60,358 nucleotides of DNA, from NCBI RefSeq assembly GCF_004792515.1, contig NZ_CP038867.1:1-60358 (forward strand). The letters are read 5' to 3'. The translations under genes and the position numbers were made by a program. Of the stretch, positions 25,399 to 35,305 are shown piece after piece. The notes under the pieces were generated by a model, which saw only the letters and a list, made by a program, of their open reading frames with translations, was not told the origin of the DNA and ran no database searches. Position 1 is the first letter of the stretch, and every line of letters begins with the position of its first letter. The DNA is from Vagococcus xieshaowenii. GTDB lineage: Bacteria > Bacillota > Bacilli > Lactobacillales > Vagococcaceae.

Positions 25399-27440
25399 TG
25401 GCCTATAAACGTAAATCAACACAAGAAATTAAAGAAGAAGTTAACCAATTGCTTGAAGGAGGATTAAATGCCATCAAGCAATTTTCGGTTTCCGTTGAGG
25501 ACCGACTAGCGTTACTTGATTTTATGAGTGATTTTTACAACTATTCATCACGTAATCAATCGTTGATACTGTCACAATTTCATGGAGCTTATGGGGTAGG
25601 CAGCTATAACTTTTTTAAAGAACAAGGTTTTCATGTGAAAAAAGGCGAAAAAGGGATTAAAATTTTACGACCTAATTTTTACAAGCTGTTCATTGATGAA
25701 GAAGGAAAACAACGATTTGTAACAAGTGCGACTAATCAAGAAAAGGTACTAATTCAAAATGGGGTATTAAAATATTGGGAAATGAGAGATTATAAGCCGG
25801 CTTCTGTTTTTGATATTACACAAACTAATGCGAAACCAGAAGATTACCCTAAGCTTTTTCCGAATAAAAGAGCAGCATTTGATTATGACAACGCGTTAGA
25901 TTTAGCTGTGGTGTCTAAAGGTATTCAAAAAATTGCGGATCAATTAGCTATCAAGATAGAAAGTGAAGCAACGTCAAAATTTGGAGTGAAAGAATTAGGA
26001 GCTGCGAAAGGGCAATTCATGGTGGCCATGACAGGTGAGAAAGAAATTGTGTTAAATCATCGAAATACACCGACCGAAAATATTGCGACGTCTATTCATG
26101 AATTAGCACATGCGTATTTACATAATCCGTTACCATCAGATGGATTAAAAGTTGTTCAAGAAGAATTGAGCCGTCCATTAAAAGAGTTTCAAGCGGAAAT
26201 GGTCTCCTATATTGTTTCACGCCACGTTGGAATAGACACCAAAGAAAAAGCAGTTCCTTACATTGCTAATTGGACGGATCATTTAGCCGTTTTAGAAGAA
26301 CAAGGACCTAACGCTCAATTTGAATTGTTAGACAACGTTCAAAAGGCGAGTCGTGTGTTTATTGATATTTTAGAAGAAGAGCTAACGCCGTATCGTGAAC
26401 AACTGTTAGAACAAAAGACGGTGGTTAATACACAGTCGTTTCATCAGTTAAAATCGTTTGATACAAGCGCCACGTTACAAGAAAAAGTAGCCTATAACTT
26501 TTTAGGTGAGGACGGTCTATTTCGTTCTGATTACGAGGTAAAAGCTAAGCAAACAGGTGACTGGTTGGATGATAAAACGTACCAATTGACTAATCGTTTT
26601 TCTGTGAAGAATCTTGTTGAAGAAGGGGAATTTTCAGAACAATTAATGGTCACGCTTCAACTAGAAAATGAGCAGTTATCGCTAATCGTCAATGAAAACC
26701 TAAAAGAACCATTTGACCAGCAATTAGTAGCACTGACCAATATTCAAGAAAACGTAAAATATGACGTGCGGTTAGACCAATTATCTCCTTCACAACAAGA
26801 AGCCTTACAACAGTTTTTTGACCAACCATTAGAAGGGATTAACTCACTTCTATCAACGCTAGATACACATGATAAAGTTATCGAACAGAATCAGAGTACG
26901 AAAGAAAAATCATTGATTGAACAATTTACAACACGCTACGGTTTATCTGAAGACAAGGCGTTTACACAAAGCATGATAGAAAATCTGATGGCCAAGAATT
27001 TAAAACCGGTAAAAGTCGCACAAGAAATTGACTCAATAAGAAAAGAAACGATTGTTGATTGGGCCTATAACGGCACTAAATCAGCAGAAGAAATTAAGCA
27101 ATATAAAGAAGAACAAGCGTTAAATCTTAAACAAAAAGTGATTGATGGTCATAGTTTCTTCCAAGTAGGTGAAGCGGTTGAGTTGATGATTGTTCCATCT
27201 GAAGGGGATCAACATAATTTAATACAAATGGACCAAGTAGGTGCTATCACCACCTATCAATGTCCTTCTTTACAAGCAGCTAGTGACCGTTTGATACAAC
27301 TAGGTGCTTTTTCTGTGCCTGAATTACCTAACATGAAGGCATTTCTAAGTAATCAATCCTCTAGAAATCATCAAAACCATATGATACATAATCAAGTCAT
27401 GCGTGAAACGTATCAAGAAGAAACAGGAAGGAGCATGTGA
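25398..27440 (+). CDS. ArdC-like ssDNA-binding protein with zincin domain
   Basis: About 680 residues. The N-terminal ~120 residues resemble the ssDNA-binding domain of ArdC/LtrC proteins (NYSSRNQSLILSQF, then GFHVKKGEKGIKIL). Around residue 235 is a metallopeptidase motif TSIHELAHAYLH (HExxH). A long helical C-terminal region follows. ArdC-type proteins coat and protect incoming single-stranded DNA against restriction and can be carried to the recipient. Start set at ATG 25398 (TGATG overlap); the preceding TTG is less likely. Next gene is the coupling protein. Confidence 0.75.
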   Translation: MAYKRKSTQEIKEEVNQLLEGGLNAIKQFSVSVEDRLALLDFMSDFYNYSSRNQSLILSQFHGAYGVGSYNFFKEQGFHVKKGEKGIKILRPNFYKLFIDEEGKQRFVTSATNQEKVLIQNGVLKYWEMRDYKPASVFDITQTNAKPEDYPKLFPNKRAAFDYDNALDLAVVSKGIQKIADQLAIKIESEATSKFGVKELGAAKGQFMVAMTGEKEIVLNHRNTPTENIATSIHELAHAYLHNPLPSDGLKVVQEELSRPLKEFQAEMVSYIVSRHVGIDTKEKAVPYIANWTDHLAVLEEQGPNAQFELLDNVQKASRVFIDILEEELTPYREQLLEQKTVVNTQSFHQLKSFDTSATLQEKVAYNFLGEDGLFRSDYEVKAKQTGDWLDDKTYQLTNRFSVKNLVEEGEFSEQLMVTLQLENEQLSLIVNENLKEPFDQQLVALTNIQENVKYDVRLDQLSPSQQEALQQFFDQPLEGINSLLSTLDTHDKVIEQNQSTKEKSLIEQFTTRYGLSEDKAFTQSMIENLMAKNLKPVKVAQEIDSIRKETIVDWAYNGTKSAEEIKQYKEEQALNLKQKVIDGHSFFQVGEAVELMIVPSEGDQHNLIQMDQVGAITTYQCPSLQAASDRLIQLGAFSVPELPNMKAFLSNQSSRNHQNHMIHNQVMRETYQEETGRSM

Positions 27441-29998
27441 TGGACTTTAAAAAATTACCCCTTCACGAAGATAAGAATATTGTGTTTCTAACCAAGCTAA
27501 AAGCTTGGTTAGAGGTATTTGGGAGTAGTGATAAAAAGAAGGTTGTATGGATAGGATTAGTCATCGTTGCAACGGTTTTAGGAAATGTATTTAGTTCCTT
27601 TTTATACAACATATTTTATATGTTGCCAAATGGCTATCCATTACAATCTTTTGTTGGGTTTCATCTGATTAAATACTTTTGGGTATATGCAGTTCTATAT
27701 TTACTCACCATTCCGCTTTACTATTACTTGCTATTTCGTATCAAAATAAACTATGAGAGCTTAGAAGAAGGGAATAAAGCGACTGGTAGGTTTACGACAG
27801 TTGATGAGCTTATTGCACAATATAAAGAAGTGCCAATTAAAGGAGAACACGTAACGGATACATACGAAGGCGCGAGTGGAACGATTATTGCACGTCGTGG
27901 GGATAAATTATACATCGATACCGACCCCGCTCACAACAGTATTTTAGGTCGTTCTCGTGCAGCTAAAGGGCAAACAAAAGTTATTCCCGACATGGATGTC
28001 TACTCTCGTTCAGAGGAAAAACCGCACTTAGTATTTGCTTCAGGGAAGTATGAATTAGCGGTTGCGGGAATGGGAAAAAAAACCTTAGAAAAAAGAGGGT
28101 ATGAGTGCCATGTTTTAAACTTAATTGAAATGAGTCGTTCATTTCAATACAATCCGCTAGACCTAGTCAAAGAGGCGTATATGCAAGGGGATATTGATAA
28201 TGCGATAGAACTATGTAAAACCTTTAGTTATCCTCTTTATCATAACGAAGAAGCAAGAGAGCCGATTTGGGAAGAAACTGCCATGGCCCTTGTCAATGCG
28301 GTTATTTTAGCCTTATGTCACGAATTTATTGAAAAAAGTGACGACCCTCAAAAAACAGAGAAGTATATCACGATGTATGCCGTATCTAATATGTTAGTAG
28401 AACTCGGAACACCTAACGAAAAAGGTGATACCTTGCTAGATAAGTATTTTGAGAATTTACCTCCAGGTAATCCAGCTAAACTTGAATATTCTACAGTTAT
28501 GTATGCGGAAGGCCAAATGAGGTCGTCAATTTTTGCTACAACCCAAGCGAAGTTACGAAACTTTACAGCGCCTAAAGTCGCAAAACTAATGGCTAAGAGT
28601 ACGTTTAACTTTAAAAAATTAACAAAAGACTCTACGCCGTTCGACATGACAGACAATATTCGTGTTGAAGGTTATGTGGATACCTCAAAACCAGGAACTT
28701 ATCTATTGAAGTATTCTATTACAAACGAGTTTGACGAAGTATTTTCTATTGATCGAACGATTGTGGTAGGGGAGCAATTGATGTATCACACTACACCTAA
28801 TCCCGATGATTACTTTAAAGGGGTTGACCATGTGAATATGCCTGTAGGTGTTACGTTTAATCCACTACAAGGCGTAAGTTGTTGGTACTACTACAAACCA
28901 CAAGCGATTTTCCTTGTTTTACCTGACTACATTCAGACCAATTATATTATTGCTAGTACGTGGATTTCTCAAATGTATCATGTAGCTAGTGATGAGGCAG
29001 CCAATTTACCTGGTGGGAAGTTAAAGAAAAGAATTCGAGTACCATTGGATGAGTTCGGTAATTTACCAGGGTTTAGTAATATCGGTTCGATGTTATCTGT
29101 AGGGGCTGGACGTGGTATTTTATTTGATTTTTATGTTCAACATCCTAACCAGTTAACGACACGCTACTCAGAAAAAGTAGGGGAATTTATTGCAGACGAA
29201 GCCATGAATAAGTTTTTCCTTTTAAGTGGGTCTAAAAAAGCACGAGAAGATTTCTCGAGTATTTTAGGTGAAAAAGAAGTAACAGTTAAGAGTCGTTCTG
29301 GTGGCGTCTTTGATTTAAATAAACAAATGACGGAAAGCGTTGAAACACGCCCCTTATTAACGCCTTACGAATTAGGTCGTTTAGAAGAAGGGGAAGTGGT
29401 AGTAGAGCGTTCCATTCACCGTCAAGATTTACAAGGAAAACCCGTACGACCACATCCTATTATGAATACAGGTGAAGAAGGGAAACTCTTATATGCACAT
29501 AAATATTTAAAAGACGACTTTGATCCAGACTTATCATGGGAAACACTGAATTTACCTTATGTACCAGATTTCCCTTTAGAAGAATATAGTCAAAGTTTTG
29601 TGAAACGAATTAAACACCCGTTATCTCTTAAAGCACAAGAAGAGATAGACGATGAGAAACGAAAGGAGTATGAATCGATTATGACAGAAGCAGAAAGTAA
29701 ACTAGACAATCATTATAAAACTACAGAGGGGGACTTCGTAGCAGCTGACTTAAGTACGATTCGATCAGTCTACCTCGATGGTGAAAGAAAAAGTCTTGTA
29801 GAAGTGGTTGGTTCAGACCATGTTTCAGAAATTCATGAATTATTTATTGAAGAACATCCTGATAAGAAAGAAGAAATTGATGGCTTTGATTATTTTGATG
29901 AATATACAACATTCTTGGAAAAACAAGGAAGTATGGCATTAAAAATGCGATTACAAGGGCTACCAATTTTCAAGTTACCTAAAAAAACTGACAAGTAA
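27440..29998 (+). CDS. virD4: VirD4/TraG coupling protein with inserted Ig-like domain
   Basis: About 852 residues. Two N-terminal membrane helices, then the coupling-protein ATPase. The P-loop reads GRSRAAKGQT, with Ala where the usual GK glycine stands; Walker B is VPLDEFGNLPGF. Between STFNFKKLT and KPQAIFLVLPDY there is an extra ~110 residues with an Ig/DUF5011-like pattern (GTYLLKYSITNEFDEVFSI). It should link the relaxase-DNA complex to the channel. The substituted P-loop makes ATP hydrolysis less certain. Overlaps the upstream gene (TGATG). Confidence 0.85.
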   Translation: MDFKKLPLHEDKNIVFLTKLKAWLEVFGSSDKKKVVWIGLVIVATVLGNVFSSFLYNIFYMLPNGYPLQSFVGFHLIKYFWVYAVLYLLTIPLYYYLLFRIKINYESLEEGNKATGRFTTVDELIAQYKEVPIKGEHVTDTYEGASGTIIARRGDKLYIDTDPAHNSILGRSRAAKGQTKVIPDMDVYSRSEEKPHLVFASGKYELAVAGMGKKTLEKRGYECHVLNLIEMSRSFQYNPLDLVKEAYMQGDIDNAIELCKTFSYPLYHNEEAREPIWEETAMALVNAVILALCHEFIEKSDDPQKTEKYITMYAVSNMLVELGTPNEKGDTLLDKYFENLPPGNPAKLEYSTVMYAEGQMRSSIFATTQAKLRNFTAPKVAKLMAKSTFNFKKLTKDSTPFDMTDNIRVEGYVDTSKPGTYLLKYSITNEFDEVFSIDRTIVVGEQLMYHTTPNPDDYFKGVDHVNMPVGVTFNPLQGVSCWYYYKPQAIFLVLPDYIQTNYIIASTWISQMYHVASDEAANLPGGKLKKRIRVPLDEFGNLPGFSNIGSMLSVGAGRGILFDFYVQHPNQLTTRYSEKVGEFIADEAMNKFFLLSGSKKAREDFSSILGEKEVTVKSRSGGVFDLNKQMTESVETRPLLTPYELGRLEEGEVVVERSIHRQDLQGKPVRPHPIMNTGEEGKLLYAHKYLKDDFDPDLSWETLNLPYVPDFPLEEYSQSFVKRIKHPLSLKAQEEIDDEKRKEYESIMTEAESKLDNHYKTTEGDFVAADLSTIRSVYLDGERKSLVEVVGSDHVSEIHELFIEEHPDKKEEIDGFDYFDEYTTFLEKQGSMALKMRLQGLPIFKLPKKTDK

Positions 29999-30009
29999 AG
30001 GAGTTTGAT

Positions 30010-32298
30010 ATGACGGACGTATTTAAAATATTAAAAGAATATCGTGACTATCTCGATGTCTCTAATTTTTTCGCTAGCTTTTTTAGGATGATTGGTTGGC
30101 TAATTTTACAACTGTTTAAAGGGTTAGTCGACGCAATGGATGGGTTACTTAATCAAGTCTATAAACTAGTAGAATTTCCAATGTCCAACGGGGTGACACA
30201 GTTTGTAGAAGACTATCGATTTGCCATTTATGGTATTGGTTCGGTCTGTCTGATTTGGTTTTTTATTCGCTACGCCAATAATCGAAATCTTCAAATAAAA
30301 GGCTTATTAGATAATGTCATTTTAGGTGTTTTAGTAGTGGTCACAAGTTCGGTGATCATTTCAACGCTAACAACAGGTACATTTGAGGTAGCAAAAAGTA
30401 TTTATTCGGGGACAGGGTCAACGTCTAGCGCTATTTTCAATGAGAACATTGTCGATACCTTGTCTTTTGACACGCAAGGTTGGCCAGGCGCTGATGATGT
30501 ACAAACCATTAACTTAAATAAAACACAATTGAGTTACCTGGATATTACGCAAGAAATTGATGCGTCAAAAGCGGAATTTAGTAGTGATGTGTCGAAAAAG
30601 GTGTTTTCTAATCGCGTTGAGAACAATGCGAGTAACCAATTAGAAATGGTTAAATTGGAGTCAGGTTTGTTCAAGATAGACCAACACTATTATAGATATT
30701 CATGGCACCCTTGGATAATCTTTTTTCAACTCGTTATCTCGTTCTTTATCTTGTTTTTAGCAACGTTTAAGTATTTACAAGCTATCTACAATATCGCCTT
30801 TAACTCGGTGATTTTACCCTTCTTTGCTTTCTCAGACGTAGTAGAAGGTAGCAAAGTGAAGAAAATCATTCAAGGGATCATTAATACGTTGATTAATGTG
30901 TTGTTATTTGCAGTATCGATGAAAGTCTATCGCTTATTCTCCAACTATTTAGGAACAGCTGATATAAATGGATTAGTAAAGGTTGCTATTCAATTAATAT
31001 TAGTAGTTATTATCATTGAGGGTCCGTGGATTATACAGGAGTTAACAGGGCAAGAAGGCGGACTTAAATCATCTGTAGGACGTGCAATGGCACTAGGTGG
31101 CGCAATGAAAGCCGTAGGGATAGGGGCGGCATTTACCCCTTCAGTTGCGAATCGAGCGAAGAATGCAGTTGAGAACGCTGCTAACTCAGTGAGAAATAAA
31201 AGCAGTCTACTTGCAGGTATGAGTAAAGGTGCGTTGAATGAAGTAAAAGGCGATTTAGATGTTAAACAAGCTTCTAACGAGGCGAAATCATCTGAAGTTA
31301 ACAAACCAAATAACGATGATTTAGCCATTAAACCGTTATCTGAAGAGGAAAAAATGGCCGCTGAGGAAAGTCTATTATCACCAACATCAGATGGTCAAGA
31401 TCAACCACTTACAAAAGATTTGGCAGTTTCAGAAGGGAATTCAGAAGCTATCACTAAGGATGATATGGACACATCTAAGGCTAGTGAAGAAAGTTTAAAT
31501 CCATCATTAGACGCTACAGAAGGAACTAATGAGAATGCAAAAGGATTAACGTCAGAAGAAAGTAAAGAATTGAACCAACCATTATCCGATGCGATGGCAA
31601 CGAAGCAATCAGAATTAAACAAACCATCAGCAGTGAGTCAAGACAATACAAAAGAAGAAAATAATAGGTTGAATAGTGAGTTAGCAAATAATACGCAAGA
31701 ATCAAGCGCAACAGATTTACCAGGTAATGTAGGGATGGAACAATTAGCGCAACAACAAGAAGTGTCAGCTATTAAAGAGGGCTTATCACCTAAAGAGCCA
31801 CAAACACCACTTTCAGCACAGAATGGAAATAAAGCGAACATTACGCCTAATTTAATACCATCACAGGCGATAAATACTAGCGCACCAATGGCTAGAGTTC
31901 CTTCAGCAACGAAAGTTAATCCATCATTATCTATCCCTAAACCGTCAATTTCAGATAGCCCAAGTGTCAGAATGTCTGCACCAACTAGTCTTCAAGGCGG
32001 ACAGCCACGACCATCTGTTATGACGCCACAACAAGTGACTGTACCGTCTCATATTGCGAATAATGAAGGGAAAATTCAATTATCATTAGATAGTCAATCA
32101 CCTCGTCCAATTTCAACAACACAATCTATGCAGTCGATAAGAGCAGACCGACAACTAGAAAAATCTATGATGAAAGTAGAACGAGCAAGAGAAAGACAAG
32201 TAACCTTTGATGTTGGACAAAATACCGGTAAGGAAGCGGTGAAGTTTGCTAAAGGCGTTAAACAATTATTTACGAAACAAGGAAATAAGGAAGGATAA
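30010..32298 (+). CDS. virB6: VirB6/TrbL-like channel protein with long hydrophilic tail
   Basis: 762 residues. The first ~350 contain about six membrane helices (FAIYGIGSVCLIWFFIRYA, LVISFFILFLATFKYLQAIY and others), typical of the polytopic inner-channel subunit. From ~380 the protein is a disordered Ser/Gln/Asn/Pro-rich tail (LTSEESKELNQPLSDAMATK). Placed between VirD4 and the VirB3/VirB4 genes as in other Gram-positive systems. The tail is longer than usual and might contact DNA-processing proteins. Confidence 0.75.
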   Translation: MTDVFKILKEYRDYLDVSNFFASFFRMIGWLILQLFKGLVDAMDGLLNQVYKLVEFPMSNGVTQFVEDYRFAIYGIGSVCLIWFFIRYANNRNLQIKGLLDNVILGVLVVVTSSVIISTLTTGTFEVAKSIYSGTGSTSSAIFNENIVDTLSFDTQGWPGADDVQTINLNKTQLSYLDITQEIDASKAEFSSDVSKKVFSNRVENNASNQLEMVKLESGLFKIDQHYYRYSWHPWIIFFQLVISFFILFLATFKYLQAIYNIAFNSVILPFFAFSDVVEGSKVKKIIQGIINTLINVLLFAVSMKVYRLFSNYLGTADINGLVKVAIQLILVVIIIEGPWIIQELTGQEGGLKSSVGRAMALGGAMKAVGIGAAFTPSVANRAKNAVENAANSVRNKSSLLAGMSKGALNEVKGDLDVKQASNEAKSSEVNKPNNDDLAIKPLSEEEKMAAEESLLSPTSDGQDQPLTKDLAVSEGNSEAITKDDMDTSKASEESLNPSLDATEGTNENAKGLTSEESKELNQPLSDAMATKQSELNKPSAVSQDNTKEENNRLNSELANNTQESSATDLPGNVGMEQLAQQQEVSAIKEGLSPKEPQTPLSAQNGNKANITPNLIPSQAINTSAPMARVPSATKVNPSLSIPKPSISDSPSVRMSAPTSLQGGQPRPSVMTPQQVTVPSHIANNEGKIQLSLDSQSPRPISTTQSMQSIRADRQLEKSMMKVERARERQVTFDVGQNTGKEAVKFAKGVKQLFTKQGNKEG

Positions 32299-32301
32299 CA
32301 C

Positions 32302-32613
32302 ATGAATAGGGAACTTAGAAATATTGAGAGTATTCGTCCTAGAACCGAAATCATTGGTTTTTTAACCTTATTCGATATTATTTTTATCGTTTTGATTTTG
32401 GGGGTGGCGTATTTGATAAGAGGGATTGTGTATCCACCATTTGAATTGATTTTTTTAATAGGAACAGCGATTAATATTTTGTTCCTATTAAAACCATCTA
32501 AAAACAATCCCGGTAAGTCACATATTGCGATGATGTACTTAATGATTAGACGATTTGTTTCAGGTAGTCATCAACCAGTAAAAAGTATTGACGTGAGAGA
32601 ATACACGTCTTAG
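32302..32613 (+). CDS. VirB3/PrgI-like membrane protein
   Basis: 103 residues with two adjacent membrane helices (IIGFLTLFDIIFIVLILGVAY and FELIFLIGTAINILFLL) and a basic C-terminus. It stands directly before the VirB4 ATPase, the fixed position of PrgI/VirB3-type subunits; the pattern fits the DUF5592 conjugation family. Starts 3 bases after the VirB6 stop. Confidence 0.7.
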   Translation: MNRELRNIESIRPRTEIIGFLTLFDIIFIVLILGVAYLIRGIVYPPFELIFLIGTAINILFLLKPSKNNPGKSHIAMMYLMIRRFVSGSHQPVKSIDVREYTS

Positions 32614-32628
32614 GTAGGAGGAAATAAA

Positions 32629-35298
32629 ATGCGTTTTGATTTAAAGCAGGTAGAAGAGAAAGTTGAACTGGAAGTTACGGTTGAAGAAGAGCGTAAGGAA
32701 ACGGTAGTAAAAAAGAGTAAGAAACCAAAGAAAGTAAAAGAAAAGAAAGGTAAAAAAATTAAGCCTTCATCATTAAAAAAGGAGCCTAGCGTGAGTGAAC
32801 CTCATGCGGCTCCTTTGCCATTTAAAGAGAAACAACAACAGAAGAAACGTATAAAGAAAACATTGGAGATTCACCCGGTAAAGTCATGGGGAAGTGACGA
32901 AGATGAGAATTTCTTCCGCTACCGTTATGGTTATTTTGAAGTCGTTAGGATGCGTGGCCATAATTTATTTGGAATGAAACAAGAGGAATTTCAACGTATT
33001 ACAAATTCTTATGCTGCGTTAACGAATATGTACAGTCCACCGTTTAAATTGGTGTCCATTCATTCGCCCGTTGACACTCAGGCTCAACAGGGGTTCTTTA
33101 GGAGGCGTTATCAAGCGTGTGAGGATCACAACCAACGAAAATTATTACAAGAAAACTACGAAGAACAGGTATTTATTGGCAAATATCGTCAAAGTGAAGA
33201 ATTTTATGTGTTTATTTACGGTTATGATGAAGAAAAATTGAGAGAGAATATTTCTGATTTCTATAAGAGTGCGGGAATGCTACAACTAGAATCACTTTCA
33301 AAGAAAGAGAAAGTCCATTTACTGTTTCGTATGGCGAATCCCTCATTGAAAATTATGCCTGATGAAGTACCGAACCTAAACATTACCAATAAACGAATTA
33401 TCGAAGAGCAAATCGATGTGAACCTATTACAACAAATTCAACCACAAGGTAATTGGCGTGCAGGTGAAACCTATATCCGAACGGGTAATGGCTATTCAAC
33501 GTGTTTACACGTCTATAAATTGGCCCCAGAACCAGACTTATTATGGTTGATGCCCTTTACCAAAATTAAAAATAAGATTTTAACGATTGATGTGGCTACA
33601 CAAGAAGATGAAAACTTAAAAAAAGAAATCAAACAGTCGTTGGTACGATTAAATACAGCAATAAGAAGTGAAAAAGATATTACGGCCAAGGAATTAAAGG
33701 AAGAAGAATATGTACGATTGCTTAGTTTATCGAAGGATATTGCTAAAAAACGTGAAATTTTAAAGTACATTACGATTCGCTTATATCTCTATGATGATAC
33801 GTTAGAGGCACTTGAAAAACGAGTGATTGAGACCAAAAAGCTTTTAGAAAAAGAAGAATTTGGGATTACAAACTTCACGTTAGAACAAGAATACGAATGG
33901 GAAGCCATGTTTTTAGATTATCATGGCCAACTATTGCAGCCGAATAAACGAAGTGGCTTAGATATTGCGAGTACAGAGTTTGGTGCGAGCTATCCAGCCA
34001 ACGAGGTCTCTCTAATGGACCCACGAGGAAAATATTTTGGTCTATCGAATACGAGTGGTCAAATGATGTTAGATTTCTTTGAATTAGATGGGGAGCGAAC
34101 CTTCTACAATATCCTTATCACAGGCATGATGGGTCAAGGTAAAACGACCTTGATGAAGAAAATCATGGATTATTGTTTCTCATTAGGCTATCTAGTCAGA
34201 GGCTTTGACAAGTCGGGTGAGTTTACCGACCTAGTGAAAAAACGTGGTGGCACGATTGTCCGTTTAGATGGACAAGATGGGCGTTTAAATATTTTTGAAA
34301 TCTTTCCCTTGTCCGTAAGTGATCACACGTTAGAAGTAAGCCAAAGCGGCTCTATGAGTATTCACTTAGCCAAATTAGGCACATGGTACTCCATTTTAAA
34401 ACCGAATGCCCCCGTTGAAGAATTAGATGTTTTTGATACGTTGGTGACGGACTTGTACACCGAAAAAGGGTTTATTAATGATGATGGAGTGATTGGAAAT
34501 GTGACAGGGCGACCACCTGGTGACTACCCAATCTTAATGGATTTATATGAGATTGTGGATAGGGAAATGAAGACTACTAATATCGCTGAACATCATAAGA
34601 TTTGTTACAACATTCATGTTACATTGAATAAATTATTAAAAACCAATCGCGATATGTTTAACGGCCCAACCACCATTCCAGATTTTTCGGACCAACAAAT
34701 TTTATTCTTTAATATCGATGGGTTAAGCAACTTCGACCCTCGCTATGTGAACGCTCAATTATTTAATGCCTTTAACTTATTCAGTTCAACGTTGTTTAAC
34801 AATGGACGTTTACAGCATAAGTTATACAAAGACGGGGTGATTACGTTTGAAGAGATTAGACGTAGTATGTTCTTCATGGCAGAAGCCCACAACTTGTTAA
34901 ATGCGAATAATCCACGTATGGTGTCTTACTTTAATACTTATGCGCGTGAAGCACGTAAACGATATGCAGGCCTATGCTTAGACACTCAAACGGCTCGTTC
35001 GCTAAGAAACAAACAAGGAACGGCAGCTGACAGTGACGTATCAGATGAATCAAAAGACATTTATGACTTCATGCAATATCGTTTCTTCTTCCGCCCAGGT
35101 GAAGGTGAAGAGGAAGAATTAGCAGAGAGTAATGGCGGGGTGTTAACCGATATACAAGCGCAAAATATTTCAACGTTTGGACAAGGACAAACACTCTTAC
35201 GTATTGGAAAAAGCGAAGCCTATGAAATGTTTGTCTATGCGTCAGAAGCAGAAGTTAGTTTATACAATGGTGGCGGTAGAAAGAAAGAAGATAAGTAG
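32629..35298 (+). CDS. virB4: VirB4-type secretion ATPase
   Basis: 889 residues. A Lys-rich N-terminus (~1-80), a VirB4 N-domain, then the ATPase with Walker A TGMMGQGKTT (~500) followed by GFDKSGEFTDLVKKRGGTIV and LDGQDGRLNIFEI. The C-terminal region includes TQTARSLRNKQG and TFGQGQTLLR. It powers assembly or substrate movement of the type IV secretion channel at the membrane. Ribosome site AGGAGG. The Lys-rich head is unusual and may touch membrane or DNA. Confidence 0.9.
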   Translation: MRFDLKQVEEKVELEVTVEEERKETVVKKSKKPKKVKEKKGKKIKPSSLKKEPSVSEPHAAPLPFKEKQQQKKRIKKTLEIHPVKSWGSDEDENFFRYRYGYFEVVRMRGHNLFGMKQEEFQRITNSYAALTNMYSPPFKLVSIHSPVDTQAQQGFFRRRYQACEDHNQRKLLQENYEEQVFIGKYRQSEEFYVFIYGYDEEKLRENISDFYKSAGMLQLESLSKKEKVHLLFRMANPSLKIMPDEVPNLNITNKRIIEEQIDVNLLQQIQPQGNWRAGETYIRTGNGYSTCLHVYKLAPEPDLLWLMPFTKIKNKILTIDVATQEDENLKKEIKQSLVRLNTAIRSEKDITAKELKEEEYVRLLSLSKDIAKKREILKYITIRLYLYDDTLEALEKRVIETKKLLEKEEFGITNFTLEQEYEWEAMFLDYHGQLLQPNKRSGLDIASTEFGASYPANEVSLMDPRGKYFGLSNTSGQMMLDFFELDGERTFYNILITGMMGQGKTTLMKKIMDYCFSLGYLVRGFDKSGEFTDLVKKRGGTIVRLDGQDGRLNIFEIFPLSVSDHTLEVSQSGSMSIHLAKLGTWYSILKPNAPVEELDVFDTLVTDLYTEKGFINDDGVIGNVTGRPPGDYPILMDLYEIVDREMKTTNIAEHHKICYNIHVTLNKLLKTNRDMFNGPTTIPDFSDQQILFFNIDGLSNFDPRYVNAQLFNAFNLFSSTLFNNGRLQHKLYKDGVITFEEIRRSMFFMAEAHNLLNANNPRMVSYFNTYAREARKRYAGLCLDTQTARSLRNKQGTAADSDVSDESKDIYDFMQYRFFFRPGEGEEEELAESNGGVLTDIQAQNISTFGQGQTLLRIGKSEAYEMFVYASEAEVSLYNGGGRKKEDK

Positions 35299-35305
35299 GT
35301 GACAG

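Noticed and set aside
31401..31841. Minus-strand frames opposite the VirB6 tail
   Set aside because: They are antisense to a low-complexity coding region and have no ribosome sites.
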